64,000 nt of DNA from Rhodococcus sp. W8901 (GCF_013348805.1 NZ_CP054690.1:3224001-3288000), one strand, 5' to 3'. Positions 8,796 through 18,817 are shown, counted from the stretch's first letter. Notes: a model not told the origin generated them from the sequence alone. Translations and numbers: made by a program.

Positions 8796-10172
8796 ATGTC
8801 GAACAACTTTGCCGCTCCCACTGAGACACTCGCACCCGCTTACACGGGACGACTCGGAACCGATCCGATTCCCGCCTTGCGAATGCCCAAGGCCGAGACC
8901 GAGCCCGAGGCGGCCTACCGGTTCATCCACGACGAGTTGATGTTGGACGGTAGCTCGCGACTGAATCTCGCGACCTTCGTGACCACATGGATGGATCCGC
9001 AGGCCGACCGCCTGATGGCGGAGACGTTCGACAAGAACATGATCGACAAGGACGAGTACCCGGCGACCGCCGAGATCGAAACCCGCTGCGTCAATATGGT
9101 CGCCGCCCTGTTCAACGCTGAGGGACTCTCGGACTCCGATCCGTCCTCGGCAACCGGAGTCTCGACCGTCGGCTCGTCCGAGGCAGTGATGCTCGCGGGC
9201 CTGGCGCTCAAGTGGAGGTGGCGGGAGGCGCGCCGGGCGGCCGGCAAGGACACGGACCGCCCGAACCTCGTCCTCGGGAGCAACGTCCAGGTGGTGTGGG
9301 AGAAGTTCTGCCGCTACTTCGACGTCGAGCCGAAGTACCTCCCGATGGAGAAGGGACGCTACGTCATCACGCCGGAGCAGGTGCGCGAGGCGGTCGACGA
9401 GAACACCATCGGTGTGGTGGCCATCCTCGGGACGACGTTCACCGGCGAGCTCGAGCCGGTCGCCGAGATCGCCGCAACACTCGACGAGCTGGCGGCCGCG
9501 GGCGGGCCGGACGTACCGATGCACGTCGACGCCGCGAGCGGCGGATTCGTGGTTCCGTTCCTGCATCCCGAACTGGAGTGGGACTTCCGGATTCCGCGCG
9601 TCGTCTCCATCAACGTCAGCGGCCACAAGTACGGAATGACCTACCCCGGAATCGGATTCGTCGTGTGGCGGTCGAAGGAGCACCTGCCGGAGGACCTCGT
9701 GTTCCGGGTCAACTACCTCGGCGGCGACATGCCCACGTTCACGCTGAACTTCTCGAGGCCCGGTAACCAGGTAGTCGGACAGTACTACAACTTCGTCCGA
9801 CTCGGGGTGGCCGGCTACACGCAGATCATGGAGTCGCTGCGCGACACCGCGCTGATGCTGTCCAGCGAGATCTCGAAGATCGACAACATGGAGATCATCA
9901 CCGACGGAAGCGCCATTCCGGTCCTCTCCTTCGAAGTCGTGGGCGATCCCGGATTCACCGTCTTCGACATCTCGCACGAACTGAGGGCCCGCGGGTTCCA
10001 GGTTCCCGCCTACACGATGCCGGCGAACGCCGAGGACATCGCAGTACTTCGCATCGTGCTACGGGAAGGCTTCAGCCGAGACCTGGCCTGGAAGCTCGTC
10101 ATCGCGATCAAGGACGTCATCGGACGTCTTAGTGCCGGTACGGGACACGCCGCCCAGGCCTTCTCGCACTGA
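8796..10172 (+). CDS. gadB: Glutamate decarboxylase
   Basis: A 458-residue PLP enzyme converting glutamate to 4-aminobutyrate and CO2, consuming a cytoplasmic proton. The pyridoxal lysine is in SGHKYG (Lys278) and the cofactor-contacting Asp is in HVDAASGG (Asp245), close to the spacing of the Escherichia coli enzyme. The length is also normal. The ribosome site is GGAGGAGAG. It follows the YhgE/Pip gene by 84 bases on the same strand and is closed by a strong hairpin. No GABA antiporter of the GadC type is adjacent, so acid resistance by exchange is not shown; GABA-shunt use or proton consumption are both possible. Confidence 0.93.
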   Translation: MSNNFAAPTETLAPAYTGRLGTDPIPALRMPKAETEPEAAYRFIHDELMLDGSSRLNLATFVTTWMDPQADRLMAETFDKNMIDKDEYPATAEIETRCVNMVAALFNAEGLSDSDPSSATGVSTVGSSEAVMLAGLALKWRWREARRAAGKDTDRPNLVLGSNVQVVWEKFCRYFDVEPKYLPMEKGRYVITPEQVREAVDENTIGVVAILGTTFTGELEPVAEIAATLDELAAAGGPDVPMHVDAASGGFVVPFLHPELEWDFRIPRVVSINVSGHKYGMTYPGIGFVVWRSKEHLPEDLVFRVNYLGGDMPTFTLNFSRPGNQVVGQYYNFVRLGVAGYTQIMESLRDTALMLSSEISKIDNMEIITDGSAIPVLSFEVVGDPGFTVFDISHELRARGFQVPAYTMPANAEDIAVLRIVLREGFSRDLAWKLVIAIKDVIGRLSAGTGHAAQAFSH

Positions 10173-10187
10173 GATACCCAGTGGGGC

Positions 10188-10217
10188 GGGGCGGGGCGAG
10201 CGAGGTCGCCCCGCCCC
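10188..10217 (+). terminator. Strong GC hairpin after gadB
   Basis: A perfect 12-bp stem (GGGGCGGGGCGA pairing with TCGCCCCGCCCC, loop GCGAGG) starts 15 bases after the gadB stop. There is no T-run, as is common for actinobacterial terminators. It lies in the leader of the next gene and should insulate it. Confidence 0.65.
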
Positions 10218-10237
10218 TGTCTGTGAGAGGACGTCCG

Positions 10238-12301
10238 GTGACCCGACTGACCGACGCCATTCGGAGCGCGCTGCGATATCTGACGGTCACCGACCCGGGC
10301 TTCCTCCGCCTGCGCAACGCCGTGACCACCGTCGCGGCATTGGGCCTCGTGATGCTGATCCTCACCGGGTTCGGACATCCCGTGAGCCACGCGGTCCCGG
10401 CGGTACTCCTCGGCTCGTACGTCGCAATTCAAGCCGCATCGGGAGTCAGCGATCACACACAGCGCGAACGCGTCGTCACGACCGTGTTCCTGTCGGTTCC
10501 GGCGTTGGCAGCGGTCACTCTGGGCGCCGTTCTCCTCCGGTACGGCCGGGTCGCCGGCATCGCGTTCGTCGGCGTGCTGTTCCTCGCGGTGTGGTTGCGC
10601 CGATGGGGACCCCGCGGGCACGCCTCGGGAATGATCATGTACATCGCATACTTCTACGCCCTGGTTCTGCACGCGGGTATCTCCGAACTCCCCTCTCTCT
10701 ATCTCGGTATCTGCACGGGAGTGGCCGTGACCATCGTCGTGCGAGTATTCCTCCTTCCCGAACGCCCTCGACGCGAGATCCGCAGCCTGGTGCGAGCACT
10801 GCGGGCGCAAACCCGTGCGGGGCTCGACGTCGTCTACCGCGCAGAAACGCCCGATCCGACTGCGCTGCAGCGAATCCTCGATCGGATCGGAGACACGGCG
10901 ATGATGATCGAGGACTGGCTCGACCGCAACGACGCCGACGAGTGCGTCGGCATCTCGAATTCGGAACTCGCGAAGTTGGTCTTCGAGGCCCAGGTGTCGA
11001 CCGAGGAGGCACTCGAAGTCCTGGATCAGGCCCCCACCGAAGTCCGTCATCTCGCCGCAACCGAACGGGCCACAGCGGAATTCGAGGCCGCACTGCGACC
11101 GGGCTCGTCGAGATTCGAGGCGACCACCATCGAACGGAGCGCGAGCACAGCCGCGAAGACCTTCGACTCGTCCACCGAGGAAGGGCTGGCGGCGCTGCTC
11201 GTGGACCGGGCCGCAAGGGCACACGCGGCGCTCTCGTGCGTCGGGCGCGAGCAACCGTCGCCAGGAAGGGCAACCAGGGAACACGCGGTGGCCGGCACCT
11301 CGCGTGCCATCGGCAATGCCGGCGGAGTATCCGCGAGCACACGCACGGCGATTCAGGTGGCCGTCGCGGCGAGTATCGCGACCGTGCTCGGCGAACTCGT
11401 CAGTCCGGAACGCTGGTACTGGGCTGTGCTGACGGCATTCCTGGTCTACAACGGCGCGAGCACCCGCGGCGAAGTCCTCCTGCGTGCCGGCGACCGGGTC
11501 ATCGGAACGATCGGCGGGGTCGTCATCGGAATGCTCCTCGTAGCAGCGGTCGGTAACCACCCGGCAGCCCTGATCGCGCTCGTGCTGACGACCGTGTTCT
11601 TCGCCTTCTACCTGGTGTCCGTCAACTACGTGGCGATGACGTTCTTCATGACGGTGATGCTGGCCGGCCTCTACGGTCTGCTCGGCGAGTTCAGTCTCGA
11701 TGTCCTGGTGGTACGGATCGAGGAGACCACCGTCGGCGCGATCGTCGGAATCGCAGCCGCCTACCTGGTACTCGCGATCGACTCACGAGACGTGCTGACG
11801 CGGGCGATCGACTCCTACCTCACCCGGTTGTCGGATCTGATCGGCGACTGCATGTCTGCCACGGCCGCACCGGACCTGATCGCGAAGGCCCGCGCCCTGG
11901 ATTCGGATCTGGCGGCTGTCACCGCTGCGGCGACACCGCTGGTGCGGGATCCGATGGCACGGGGACGCAGGACGGTGGAATGGCTGGATTGCCGACTGCG
12001 CGAGATCGACAGGGCCGCTCACGCACTGGTGAAATCAGCTGTCATGACGACGCAACCCGCCTCCGAAGTCGCCACCGACACGCGAACGCGAGAGGTGCTC
12101 GCAACCACGGTATGTCGTGTCCACGACAACATCGATCTGCTCCGGCGACGGAACGCCGGCGAGCGAGTCACCGTGCCCGAGACACCCCCGGAATCGCTCG
12201 CCGATGTGCTGCAGTCGCCGCCCGGGGACGGGGCGGCGGCACTCTCGGTACTACCCCCGCTCCTCCGCATCGATCGAACGGTCGTCGATCTGCTCGCCTG
12301 A
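10238..12301 (+). CDS. FUSC-family membrane protein (aromatic-acid exporter type)
   Basis: A 687-residue protein with the FUSC/YccS layout: an N-terminal block of membrane helices (residues about 20-180), a cytoplasmic region, a second membrane block (about 370-520) and a C-terminal cytoplasmic tail. The second block has the family pattern AVAASIATVLGELVSPERWYWAVLTAFLVYNGASTRGEVLLRAGDRVIGTIGG. Relatives export aromatic acids or act on cell-envelope stress. GTG is chosen because GAGAGG lies seven bases upstream; a longer frame would start inside the gadB terminator. It converges on the LuxR gene with 21 bases between. Confidence 0.8.
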   Translation: MTRLTDAIRSALRYLTVTDPGFLRLRNAVTTVAALGLVMLILTGFGHPVSHAVPAVLLGSYVAIQAASGVSDHTQRERVVTTVFLSVPALAAVTLGAVLLRYGRVAGIAFVGVLFLAVWLRRWGPRGHASGMIMYIAYFYALVLHAGISELPSLYLGICTGVAVTIVVRVFLLPERPRREIRSLVRALRAQTRAGLDVVYRAETPDPTALQRILDRIGDTAMMIEDWLDRNDADECVGISNSELAKLVFEAQVSTEEALEVLDQAPTEVRHLAATERATAEFEAALRPGSSRFEATTIERSASTAAKTFDSSTEEGLAALLVDRAARAHAALSCVGREQPSPGRATREHAVAGTSRAIGNAGGVSASTRTAIQVAVAASIATVLGELVSPERWYWAVLTAFLVYNGASTRGEVLLRAGDRVIGTIGGVVIGMLLVAAVGNHPAALIALVLTTVFFAFYLVSVNYVAMTFFMTVMLAGLYGLLGEFSLDVLVVRIEETTVGAIVGIAAAYLVLAIDSRDVLTRAIDSYLTRLSDLIGDCMSATAAPDLIAKARALDSDLAAVTAAATPLVRDPMARGRRTVEWLDCRLREIDRAAHALVKSAVMTTQPASEVATDTRTREVLATTVCRVHDNIDLLRRRNAGERVTVPETPPESLADVLQSPPGDGAAALSVLPPLLRIDRTVVDLLA

Positions 12302-12322
12302 GTCCGCCGGGGCGAGTCGCCG

Positions 12323-14989
12323 TCAGAGCAACCGCCGGCGCGCCGCGACCTCCAGCGCCTCTGCACGGCTCGACGCGTCGAGCTTGCGGTACACGTTTCG
12401 GGTGTGCGTACGAACGGTGTTGAGCGACAGGTGCAACTGCTGGGCGATCGCACGTAGCGGCTTGCCGGTCCGCAACTCGGCGAGAATGACCTTCTCGGAT
12501 CGGGTCAGCCCGGGATTGCGCCCCTCGTTCGATTCCACGAGTTTCGCCTGCACGTGGTCGAGGAAGGCGCGCGTGTGGTCGGCGCCCGGGGGGAGCCCGG
12601 CGAGCAGTTCTGCGGCATCGCCGGCGCTGTCGACGAAGGGGCTGACGATCCCGTTGGGTTCGGCGAGTTCGAGTGCCCGACGCACCGCCAGCGAGGCCTC
12701 GGCAGACCGGTTCTCGCGATGTGCCACGACGGCACTCAACATCGAGGCGCGCACGCCGAGCGGGGGATGCAGGAACTCCGACGCCTCGAGGACCGAGTCC
12801 AGCAGGTCGCGTGCGGATGCCGAGTCCCCCTGCGCGACGGAGATCATCGCCCGAGCCACCCGGACGTCGGGGTTCTCACCGAACACCCGATGCGCCGTGT
12901 CGACGACCTCGCCGGCAAAGGCCGGCCGTCCCGCATCCAGCAGAACCGCGACAGCCGGGGTAACGAAGGTGTTGCTCAGCCCTGCCTGCGCGCCCCGGGT
13001 GAGCATGCCGATCAGGGACCGACCGACCGCGTCTGCGTCGTCGACGGTCGGGATCGGACTGCGCCGAGCCTCGAGAATCGCGAACGCGACCTCCGCGTGA
13101 CCGCCCGAGACTGGCGCGGTGGTCCCGTCGGGACGCTGATGCAGGCCAGGGCCGAACACCAGCGCGTACACAGGACTGTCATCGGGCAACCCTTCACACC
13201 GGAGATACCTGTCCATGCAGACCGCAGCCACACACTGGAAGGCGTCGATGCGGTCGAGCTGAGCATGATCGACCGCGTACTGCAGAGCGTGCTCCGCGCG
13301 TGTCGTCATCGTCACGAGATCGCCACGAATACCCGCAACAATGGAAAGCCTTGCCAGGCAGCGCAGCACGAGCCGGGGATGGGCGCCGATGTCGGCGAAC
13401 GCGAGTGCCTGCCGGAGTAGCCGTTCACTGCCGATGAGATCGCGCGTGAACATACAGACGGCGGCACGTTGAATGGTCACGTAGCAGTCGAGATCGGCGA
13501 TGCCCGTTGCAATCTGCAAATCGGAAAGGACATCCCCATCGGTCGGCATGGGCTGCCCTGAGAGCACTGCGATCTCGACGCCCAGTGCCGCCGCGAACGC
13601 CTTGGCGATCTCGGGGCGAAGCGCCACCACATCCGCGGCGAACGCGGTGCTGTGATGCGCCCGGGCAGCGTCGGCGTAGTTCCGCTCGAGCGCCTCGAGC
13701 GACCGGACGAGACGGACACCCCGCTTGTCGCTGTGTCGCTCGCCGAGCAGCTCGAGGATTGCAGCACCCTGCCCGTCGAAAACCGCCGTGACTCCGTGGC
13801 TGTACACGAAGTCCACGATCGCCAGATCGTCTCCGGCAGCGAGGAGATGTTCGACCGCGGCAATCGGCTGCCGCGATCCCGCGAACCAACTCCCTGCCGC
13901 CGCGTGCAGTCGGGCCAGGCGGTCCGGATCGGTGACGCGCAGCTTCGACCGGACATGCGCGCGCAGGAGCGGGTGCCACGCGTAGGTCAGGCCGTCGGCG
14001 GAGGTGAAGCGCTGGATGGGCACGCAGAATCGTTCTCGCTCGGCGAGCGCCAGATCCACGTTCGCGTCGTCCAGGCAGGCCGCGAGCTCGGGGCTGAACC
14101 GGTCGACGATGCTGGTCGACTCCACGAACCGCAGGAGGTGGTCTGGCAACGCCGAGACCGTTTCCCCCACCACGTAGTCGGAGAGCGGCTGCGGGTATCG
14201 GAGAACGTCGCCAACCCCGCTCGGGACATCACCCACGGCACTGATCCGGATCGCCGCGACACGCAGCGGGACCGCCCAACCTGCGGTCAGGTCGAGAACC
14301 GCATCGAGTTCCTGTGTCGAGAGTTCGCACCGGTTCTCGGCGAAGATTGCCGCCGCTGCATCGCGATCGAGCGCAAGATCCTCCCAACCGATCACGGTCA
14401 GAGAACCATCCGCGATGTATTTCACCCACGGCAACTCGGGCGGGTTCCGTGCTGCCAGGATCACCGTCATGTTCGGCGGCGCCGCGTCCAGTAGGCACGC
14501 CAACTTCCGGAGAGACTCCGGGGCCGTGAGTACGTGGGCATCGTCGAGAACCAGGACAGCGGATCGGCCCGACTCTCGCACCGAACGCAGGCAGTCGAGA
14601 ACCGAAACGTCCTGCAAGTTGGTATCGGGCAGGACGAGCGAGACGAGGCAACGCAGTGCCGCACCCAGTCCGGCTTCCAACACCTCCGGATCGTCATCCG
14701 CGGCGTCGAGCGTCACCCACGCGACGGCGGGTCTCTCATTGCCACCGGGGCCGGCGAGCCAGTCGCCCAGTAAGGCCGTCTTTCCGGTACCGGCGGGCGC
14801 ACAGAGCAGAACCCTTCCCGGCACCGCTCCGGCAACCACTCCGTCGAGCAAGACGTACAGGTCGCGATGGGGCTGAACCGTCACCGATAATCGCCGCGGG
14901 AGCGGGTTCGGTCCTTCCTCGGTCGTTCCCTCGGTCGAGCGCGAGGCCACGTCATCGGACGCCGTGCGATTCGAAACTTGCTGCGCCAC
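12323..14989 (-). CDS. Large ATP-binding LuxR-family regulator (MalT/LAL type)
   Basis: An 888-residue transcription factor. An N-terminal STAND-type ATPase domain has Walker A CAPAGTGKTALL (Lys about 70) and Walker B SAVLVLDDAH. A long helical TPR-like sensor region follows, and the C-terminus has a LuxR helix-turn-helix (LTRSEKVILAELRTGKPLRAIAQQLHLSLNTVRTHTRNVYRKL). MalT-type proteins bind ATP and an inducer to oligomerise and activate promoters. The GTG start is fixed by GGAGGAG five bases upstream. It converges on the FUSC gene and may regulate the neighbouring gad/FUSC block, but this is inference from position only. Confidence 0.88.
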   Translation of the reverse strand: MAQQVSNRTASDDVASRSTEGTTEEGPNPLPRRLSVTVQPHRDLYVLLDGVVAGAVPGRVLLCAPAGTGKTALLGDWLAGPGGNERPAVAWVTLDAADDDPEVLEAGLGAALRCLVSLVLPDTNLQDVSVLDCLRSVRESGRSAVLVLDDAHVLTAPESLRKLACLLDAAPPNMTVILAARNPPELPWVKYIADGSLTVIGWEDLALDRDAAAAIFAENRCELSTQELDAVLDLTAGWAVPLRVAAIRISAVGDVPSGVGDVLRYPQPLSDYVVGETVSALPDHLLRFVESTSIVDRFSPELAACLDDANVDLALAERERFCVPIQRFTSADGLTYAWHPLLRAHVRSKLRVTDPDRLARLHAAAGSWFAGSRQPIAAVEHLLAAGDDLAIVDFVYSHGVTAVFDGQGAAILELLGERHSDKRGVRLVRSLEALERNYADAARAHHSTAFAADVVALRPEIAKAFAAALGVEIAVLSGQPMPTDGDVLSDLQIATGIADLDCYVTIQRAAVCMFTRDLIGSERLLRQALAFADIGAHPRLVLRCLARLSIVAGIRGDLVTMTTRAEHALQYAVDHAQLDRIDAFQCVAAVCMDRYLRCEGLPDDSPVYALVFGPGLHQRPDGTTAPVSGGHAEVAFAILEARRSPIPTVDDADAVGRSLIGMLTRGAQAGLSNTFVTPAVAVLLDAGRPAFAGEVVDTAHRVFGENPDVRVARAMISVAQGDSASARDLLDSVLEASEFLHPPLGVRASMLSAVVAHRENRSAEASLAVRRALELAEPNGIVSPFVDSAGDAAELLAGLPPGADHTRAFLDHVQAKLVESNEGRNPGLTRSEKVILAELRTGKPLRAIAQQLHLSLNTVRTHTRNVYRKLDASSRAEALEVAARRRLL

Positions 14990-15236
14990 AGCACTCCTCC
15001 GCTCGACCCGACTGCACACCCCGACAGATGAGTCTTACCAGACATTTCGGTCATCCAAGCAACGATCAAGATCAACTGTGAGCGAGGCCGCACCCGGAGG
15101 AAAAGACCGACATCCGTCGCCTCCTGCCCGAACCTTGCCGGGACCATACCGCGCAAACCCGGGCGTCAGCGGATAGACAACCGTGCCGCCGAGGCCGTGT
15201 CGTCACAGCCCCGACGGCACCCTGTGCAGCGGCGAA

Positions 15237-16097
15237 CTACATGTCGAGACCGAGATCGAGGACCGTCACCGAGTGCGTGAGAGCACCGACGGCGAGGAAG
15301 TCGACGCCGGTCGCGGCGTACTCGGCTGCGACATCGAGGGTGAGCCCACCCGACGACTCGAGCTTGGTCTGCGGCGCGAGGGTGTCGCGGCGCTGTACCG
15401 CGATCTGCGTCTGCCAGAGCGGGAAGTTGTCCAGCAGAACGAGGTCGACCCCCTCGGCGAGGACCTCGTCGAGTTGGGCGAGGTTGTCGACCTCGACCTC
15501 GCACTCGATGTCGGGCGCCGCCGCACGAACGGCATGCAAGGCAGCGATGACCGAACCCGCGGCGGCAACATGGTTGTCCTTGATGAGCGCGGCATCGCCG
15601 AGACCCATCCGGTGGTTGACGCCGCCGCCGACCCGCACCGCGTACTTCTGCAGTCCCCGCAGCCCGGGCAGGGTCTTACGACTGTCGCGAATCTTGCACT
15701 CGGTACCGGCCACCGCGTCGACCCATTCGGACGTGGCGGTGGCAATGCCGGACAGGTGACACACCAGGTTGAGCATGGTCCGCTCGGCGGTGAGCAGCCC
15801 CCGGGTGGGAGCGCTGACCGTGAGCACCGCGTCACCGGGCTGGATGCGGGTGCCGTCGGCGACCCGCCCCTGAACCTCGTAGTTTCCGGCGCCGATCACC
15901 TCGTCGAGCACCGTCAAACCCACGTCGACGCCCGCCACCGTGCCGGCCGCCCTGGCCACCACGGACGCAGTTGCGACAGCCCCTTCGGGAACGGTCGCCG
16001 CGGAGGTGACATCCGGGCCGTACCGCAGATCCTCGTCGAGTGCGGTGCGCACCAACGTCAAGGTTTCCTGCGGATCGAGTCGCTCCAGCGTGGTCAT
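15237..16097 (-). CDS. nadC: Quinolinate phosphoribosyltransferase (decarboxylating)
   Basis: A 286-residue enzyme making nicotinate mononucleotide from quinolinate and PRPP, the third step of de novo NAD synthesis. It has the family blocks TAERTMLNLVCHLSGIATAT, IRDSRKTLPGLRGLQKYAVRVGGGVNHRMGL and DAALIKDNHVAAAG, and its length is normal. The ATG overlaps the nadB stop by four bases (ATGA), so it is translationally coupled as the last gene of nadABC. Confidence 0.95.
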   Translation of the reverse strand: MTTLERLDPQETLTLVRTALDEDLRYGPDVTSAATVPEGAVATASVVARAAGTVAGVDVGLTVLDEVIGAGNYEVQGRVADGTRIQPGDAVLTVSAPTRGLLTAERTMLNLVCHLSGIATATSEWVDAVAGTECKIRDSRKTLPGLRGLQKYAVRVGGGVNHRMGLGDAALIKDNHVAAAGSVIAALHAVRAAAPDIECEVEVDNLAQLDEVLAEGVDLVLLDNFPLWQTQIAVQRRDTLAPQTKLESSGGLTLDVAAEYAATGVDFLAVGALTHSVTVLDLGLDM

Positions 16098-17671
16098 CGT
16101 GCTCCTGTCGATTGCAGTTCGGATAGTTCCAGTTCGCCGTCGCGCCCGATACGGACCGGGATGCTGCGGCGGTAGTCGTCGGATGTCTCGGAGTAGTCGG
16201 TCCGAGTGTGGCAACCCCGGGTCTCACGTCGCGCGGACGCGGCCAGCACGAGCGCCGACGCCGCGACCGTGAGCGCGGTGTCTTCGAGCGCAACGCCGTT
16301 GCCGGCCACCGCGACTCCACTTCCTGCCAATTCGGCTGCTGCGGAAGACAGTCCGTCGCCGTCACGCACCACCGACGCGTGCGCCGTCATGAGCGCCTGC
16401 ACCCGTTCGCGCGGGGCATGCCGCCGGAACGGCAGCAGCAGGTCGTCCGCCTCCACGGACAGGTCGGCACGCTCGGCCGCCGCCAGGCCCACCCGCTCGC
16501 CGACGACCAGCCCTTCGAGCAGGCTGTTCGACGCGAGACGGTTCGCACCGTGCAGTCCCGTACGAGCCACCTCACCGGCCGCGTACAACCCCGGCACCTC
16601 GGTGCGTCCGTGGACGTCGGTGACGACACCACCGCACGAGTAGTGCGCGGCCGGGGCCACCGGGATCAACTGCTCGGTCGGATCGATTCCCGCGGCCAGA
16701 CACGACGCGGTCACTGTCGGGAACCGGCTCACGAACCCGGTCAGGTGCCGTGCGTCGAGGTAGACATGATCGGTGCCGGACTCACGGAGCCGTCGGGCTA
16801 TGGCTCGTGAGACGACGTCCCGCGGCGCCAGGTCGCCCTGTGGGTGCACGCCGTCGGTGACCGAACGCCCATCGGCGTCCACCAGTCGCGCGCCCTCACC
16901 ACGGACCGCCTCGCTGATGAGCGGGCGCCGGCCGACGCCGCCCGGCGCGAACAGGACGGTGGGGTGGAACTGCACGAACTCGAGATCGGCCACGGAGGCG
17001 CCCACCTCGAGCGCCAACGCGATACCGTCACCGGTGGAGCCGGACGGATTGGTGCTGCACGAGTACAACTGCCCCAGCCCGCCGGTCGCGAGGGCCACGG
17101 CCGGTGCATGGATGACGCCCAGTCCCCTGTCCGACAGCACGATCAGGCCGGTGACGCCCCGGCGGTCGGTGGAGACGCGCGCCGCGGCTGCCCCGAAGAG
17201 CACCGGTATTCCGGCCGCGTTCAGCGCCCGCTGGACTTCGGCACCGGTCGCGTCGCCGCCCGCGTGGACGATGCGACGGGTGCTGTGCCCGCCCTCGCGG
17301 GTACGCGACACGGCGCCGTCCGAGCCCATGTCGAACACCGCACCCAACGCCGTGAGCGCGGTGAACGCCTCCCGTCCCGCGGACACGATCGATCGGACCG
17401 CGACCTCGTCGCACAGCCCCACACCGGCAACGCAGGTGTCGCCGGCGTGCGAGTCCACCGAGTCGGTGCGGGGATCGCCCACGATGGCGATCCCGCCCTG
17501 CGCGTACTGCGTGGCGGTGTCGGTCGGGCCGCCCTTGCTCAGCACGAGAACCCGGAGTCCCTGTTCGGCCGCGACCCGCGCGGCCGTCAGCCCGGCGACG
17601 CCACCACCGACGACGACCAGATCTGCGCGCGCCTCCCACACGACGCCGTCACCCCCGGGTCCGGCGACCAC
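16094..17671 (-). CDS. nadB: L-aspartate oxidase
   Basis: A 525-residue flavoprotein oxidising L-aspartate to iminoaspartate. It shows the FAD-binding ADLVVVGGGVAGLTAARVA, the ATQYAQGGIA loop, TREGGHSTRRIVHAGGDATG, EFVQFHPT, HYSCGGVVTD and NRLASNSLLEGLVVG, all diagnostic of NadB. The start taken is the GTG overlapping the nadA stop by one base, giving an MVAGPGG N-terminus. A second GTG ten codons on (17641) has a better spaced GGGGGTGA ribosome site and could be the true start. It is the middle gene of nadABC. Confidence 0.94.
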   Translation of the reverse strand: MVAGPGGDGVVWEARADLVVVGGGVAGLTAARVAAEQGLRVLVLSKGGPTDTATQYAQGGIAIVGDPRTDSVDSHAGDTCVAGVGLCDEVAVRSIVSAGREAFTALTALGAVFDMGSDGAVSRTREGGHSTRRIVHAGGDATGAEVQRALNAAGIPVLFGAAAARVSTDRRGVTGLIVLSDRGLGVIHAPAVALATGGLGQLYSCSTNPSGSTGDGIALALEVGASVADLEFVQFHPTVLFAPGGVGRRPLISEAVRGEGARLVDADGRSVTDGVHPQGDLAPRDVVSRAIARRLRESGTDHVYLDARHLTGFVSRFPTVTASCLAAGIDPTEQLIPVAPAAHYSCGGVVTDVHGRTEVPGLYAAGEVARTGLHGANRLASNSLLEGLVVGERVGLAAAERADLSVEADDLLLPFRRHAPRERVQALMTAHASVVRDGDGLSSAAAELAGSGVAVAGNGVALEDTALTVAASALVLAASARRETRGCHTRTDYSETSDDYRRSIPVRIGRDGELELSELQSTGAR

Positions 17672-18714
17672 TACTCCCCGCCGCCGGGGTTCCCGATCTC
17701 GATCATGCGCTGCACGGACTTTCGTGCGCGCTCGGCGACGTCGGGAGCGACGTGGACCTCGTCCTTGCCCTCGACGAGGCAGCGCAGCAGTGCGGCCGGG
17801 GTGATCATCTTCATGTACGGGCACGACGCGCGATCGTTGACAGCCTGGAAGTCGACGCCGGGCGCCGCCTTGCGCAGCTGGTGCAGCATGCCGACCTCGG
17901 TCGCCACGAGGACCTGCTTGGCACCGGTCTCGCGGGCAGCGTCGAGCATGCCGCCGGTCGAGAGGATCTTGACCTTGTCCTCGGGCACGAAGCCCTCACC
18001 CGCGAGGTAGAGCGCCGATGTGGCGCAGCCGCACTCCGGGTGGACGAACAGCTCGGCGTCCGGGTGGCTCTTCGACTTAGCGGTGAGCTCGTCACCGTTG
18101 ATGCCGGCGTGCACGTGGCACTCGCCCGCCCAGATCAGCATGTTCTCGCGGCCCGTCACTCGCTTGACGTGCGCGCCGAGGAACTGGTCGGGAAGGAACA
18201 GCACCTCCCGGTCGGGGTCGATCGAGGCGACGACGTCGACGGCATTGGACGACGTGCAGCAGATGTCGGTCAGGCCCTTCACCTCGGCGGTGGTGTTGAC
18301 GTACGACACCACCAACGCATCGGGGTGCTCGGCCTTCCACTCGCGGAGCTGATCCGCGGTGATCGAGTCGGCGAGCGAGCAGCCGGCCCGCTCGTCCGGG
18401 ATCAGCACCGTCTTCTCGGGGCTGAGGATCTTGGCGGTCTCGGCCATGAAGTGGACGCCGCAGAAGACGATCGTGTCCTCGGGCGCCTCGGCCGCGATCC
18501 GCGACAGTGCCAGCGAGTCGCCGACGTGATCGGCGACGTCCTGGATCTCGGGCAGCTGGTAGTTGTGCGCCAGCAGGGTCGCGCCGCGCTCCTTGGCGAG
18601 GCGGCGCACCTCGGCGGCCCACTCGGGTCCGGCCTCGACGCCGGTGTACCCACCGGGGCCGTCCACGATCCGTCCCGTGCCATCGGCCCGCAACGGCGGA
18701 ATCGTCGAAGTCAT
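17671..18714 (-). CDS. nadA: Quinolinate synthase
   Basis: A 347-residue iron-sulfur enzyme condensing iminoaspartate with dihydroxyacetone phosphate to quinolinate. It has [24 protein letters not shown], the Cys-bearing segments [19 protein letters not shown] and RASCPYMKM that ligate the 4Fe-4S cluster, and STGGML. AAGGAG lies five bases before the ATG. It heads nadABC and is divergent from an NrtR-like regulator across a 103-base region that holds a candidate operator. Confidence 0.95.
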   Translation of the reverse strand: MTSTIPPLRADGTGRIVDGPGGYTGVEAGPEWAAEVRRLAKERGATLLAHNYQLPEIQDVADHVGDSLALSRIAAEAPEDTIVFCGVHFMAETAKILSPEKTVLIPDERAGCSLADSITADQLREWKAEHPDALVVSYVNTTAEVKGLTDICCTSSNAVDVVASIDPDREVLFLPDQFLGAHVKRVTGRENMLIWAGECHVHAGINGDELTAKSKSHPDAELFVHPECGCATSALYLAGEGFVPEDKVKILSTGGMLDAARETGAKQVLVATEVGMLHQLRKAAPGVDFQAVNDRASCPYMKMITPAALLRCLVEGKDEVHVAPDVAERARKSVQRMIEIGNPGGGE

Positions 18715-18794
18715 GGCCACTCCTTCTTCGCGAAGCTCGTTCGTAGCTCCGTCACTAAAACCCGGGCGGGCTGGCCCGAATTTCCGAAATCGAG

Positions 18795-18817
18795 GTTTTC
18801 GACTTAGGATCGAAAAC
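18795..18817. promoter_or_regulatory. Inverted repeat over the NUDIX-regulator promoter; candidate NAD operator
   Basis: GTTTTCGA and TCGAAAAC are perfect 8-bp arms separated by seven bases. The right arm abuts the ATG of the divergent regulator. Inside lies TAGGAT (18805-18810), a -10 box seven bases from the ATG, so a protein bound here would block a leaderless promoter. A related CGAAA/TTTCG pair overlaps the left arm. The nadA start lies 81 bases away. Confidence 0.6.

Noticed and set aside
7827-9977. 716-residue reverse frame opposite the YhgE/Pip and gadB genes
   Set aside because: High-GC shadow frame; both plus-strand genes are supported by motifs and ribosome sites.
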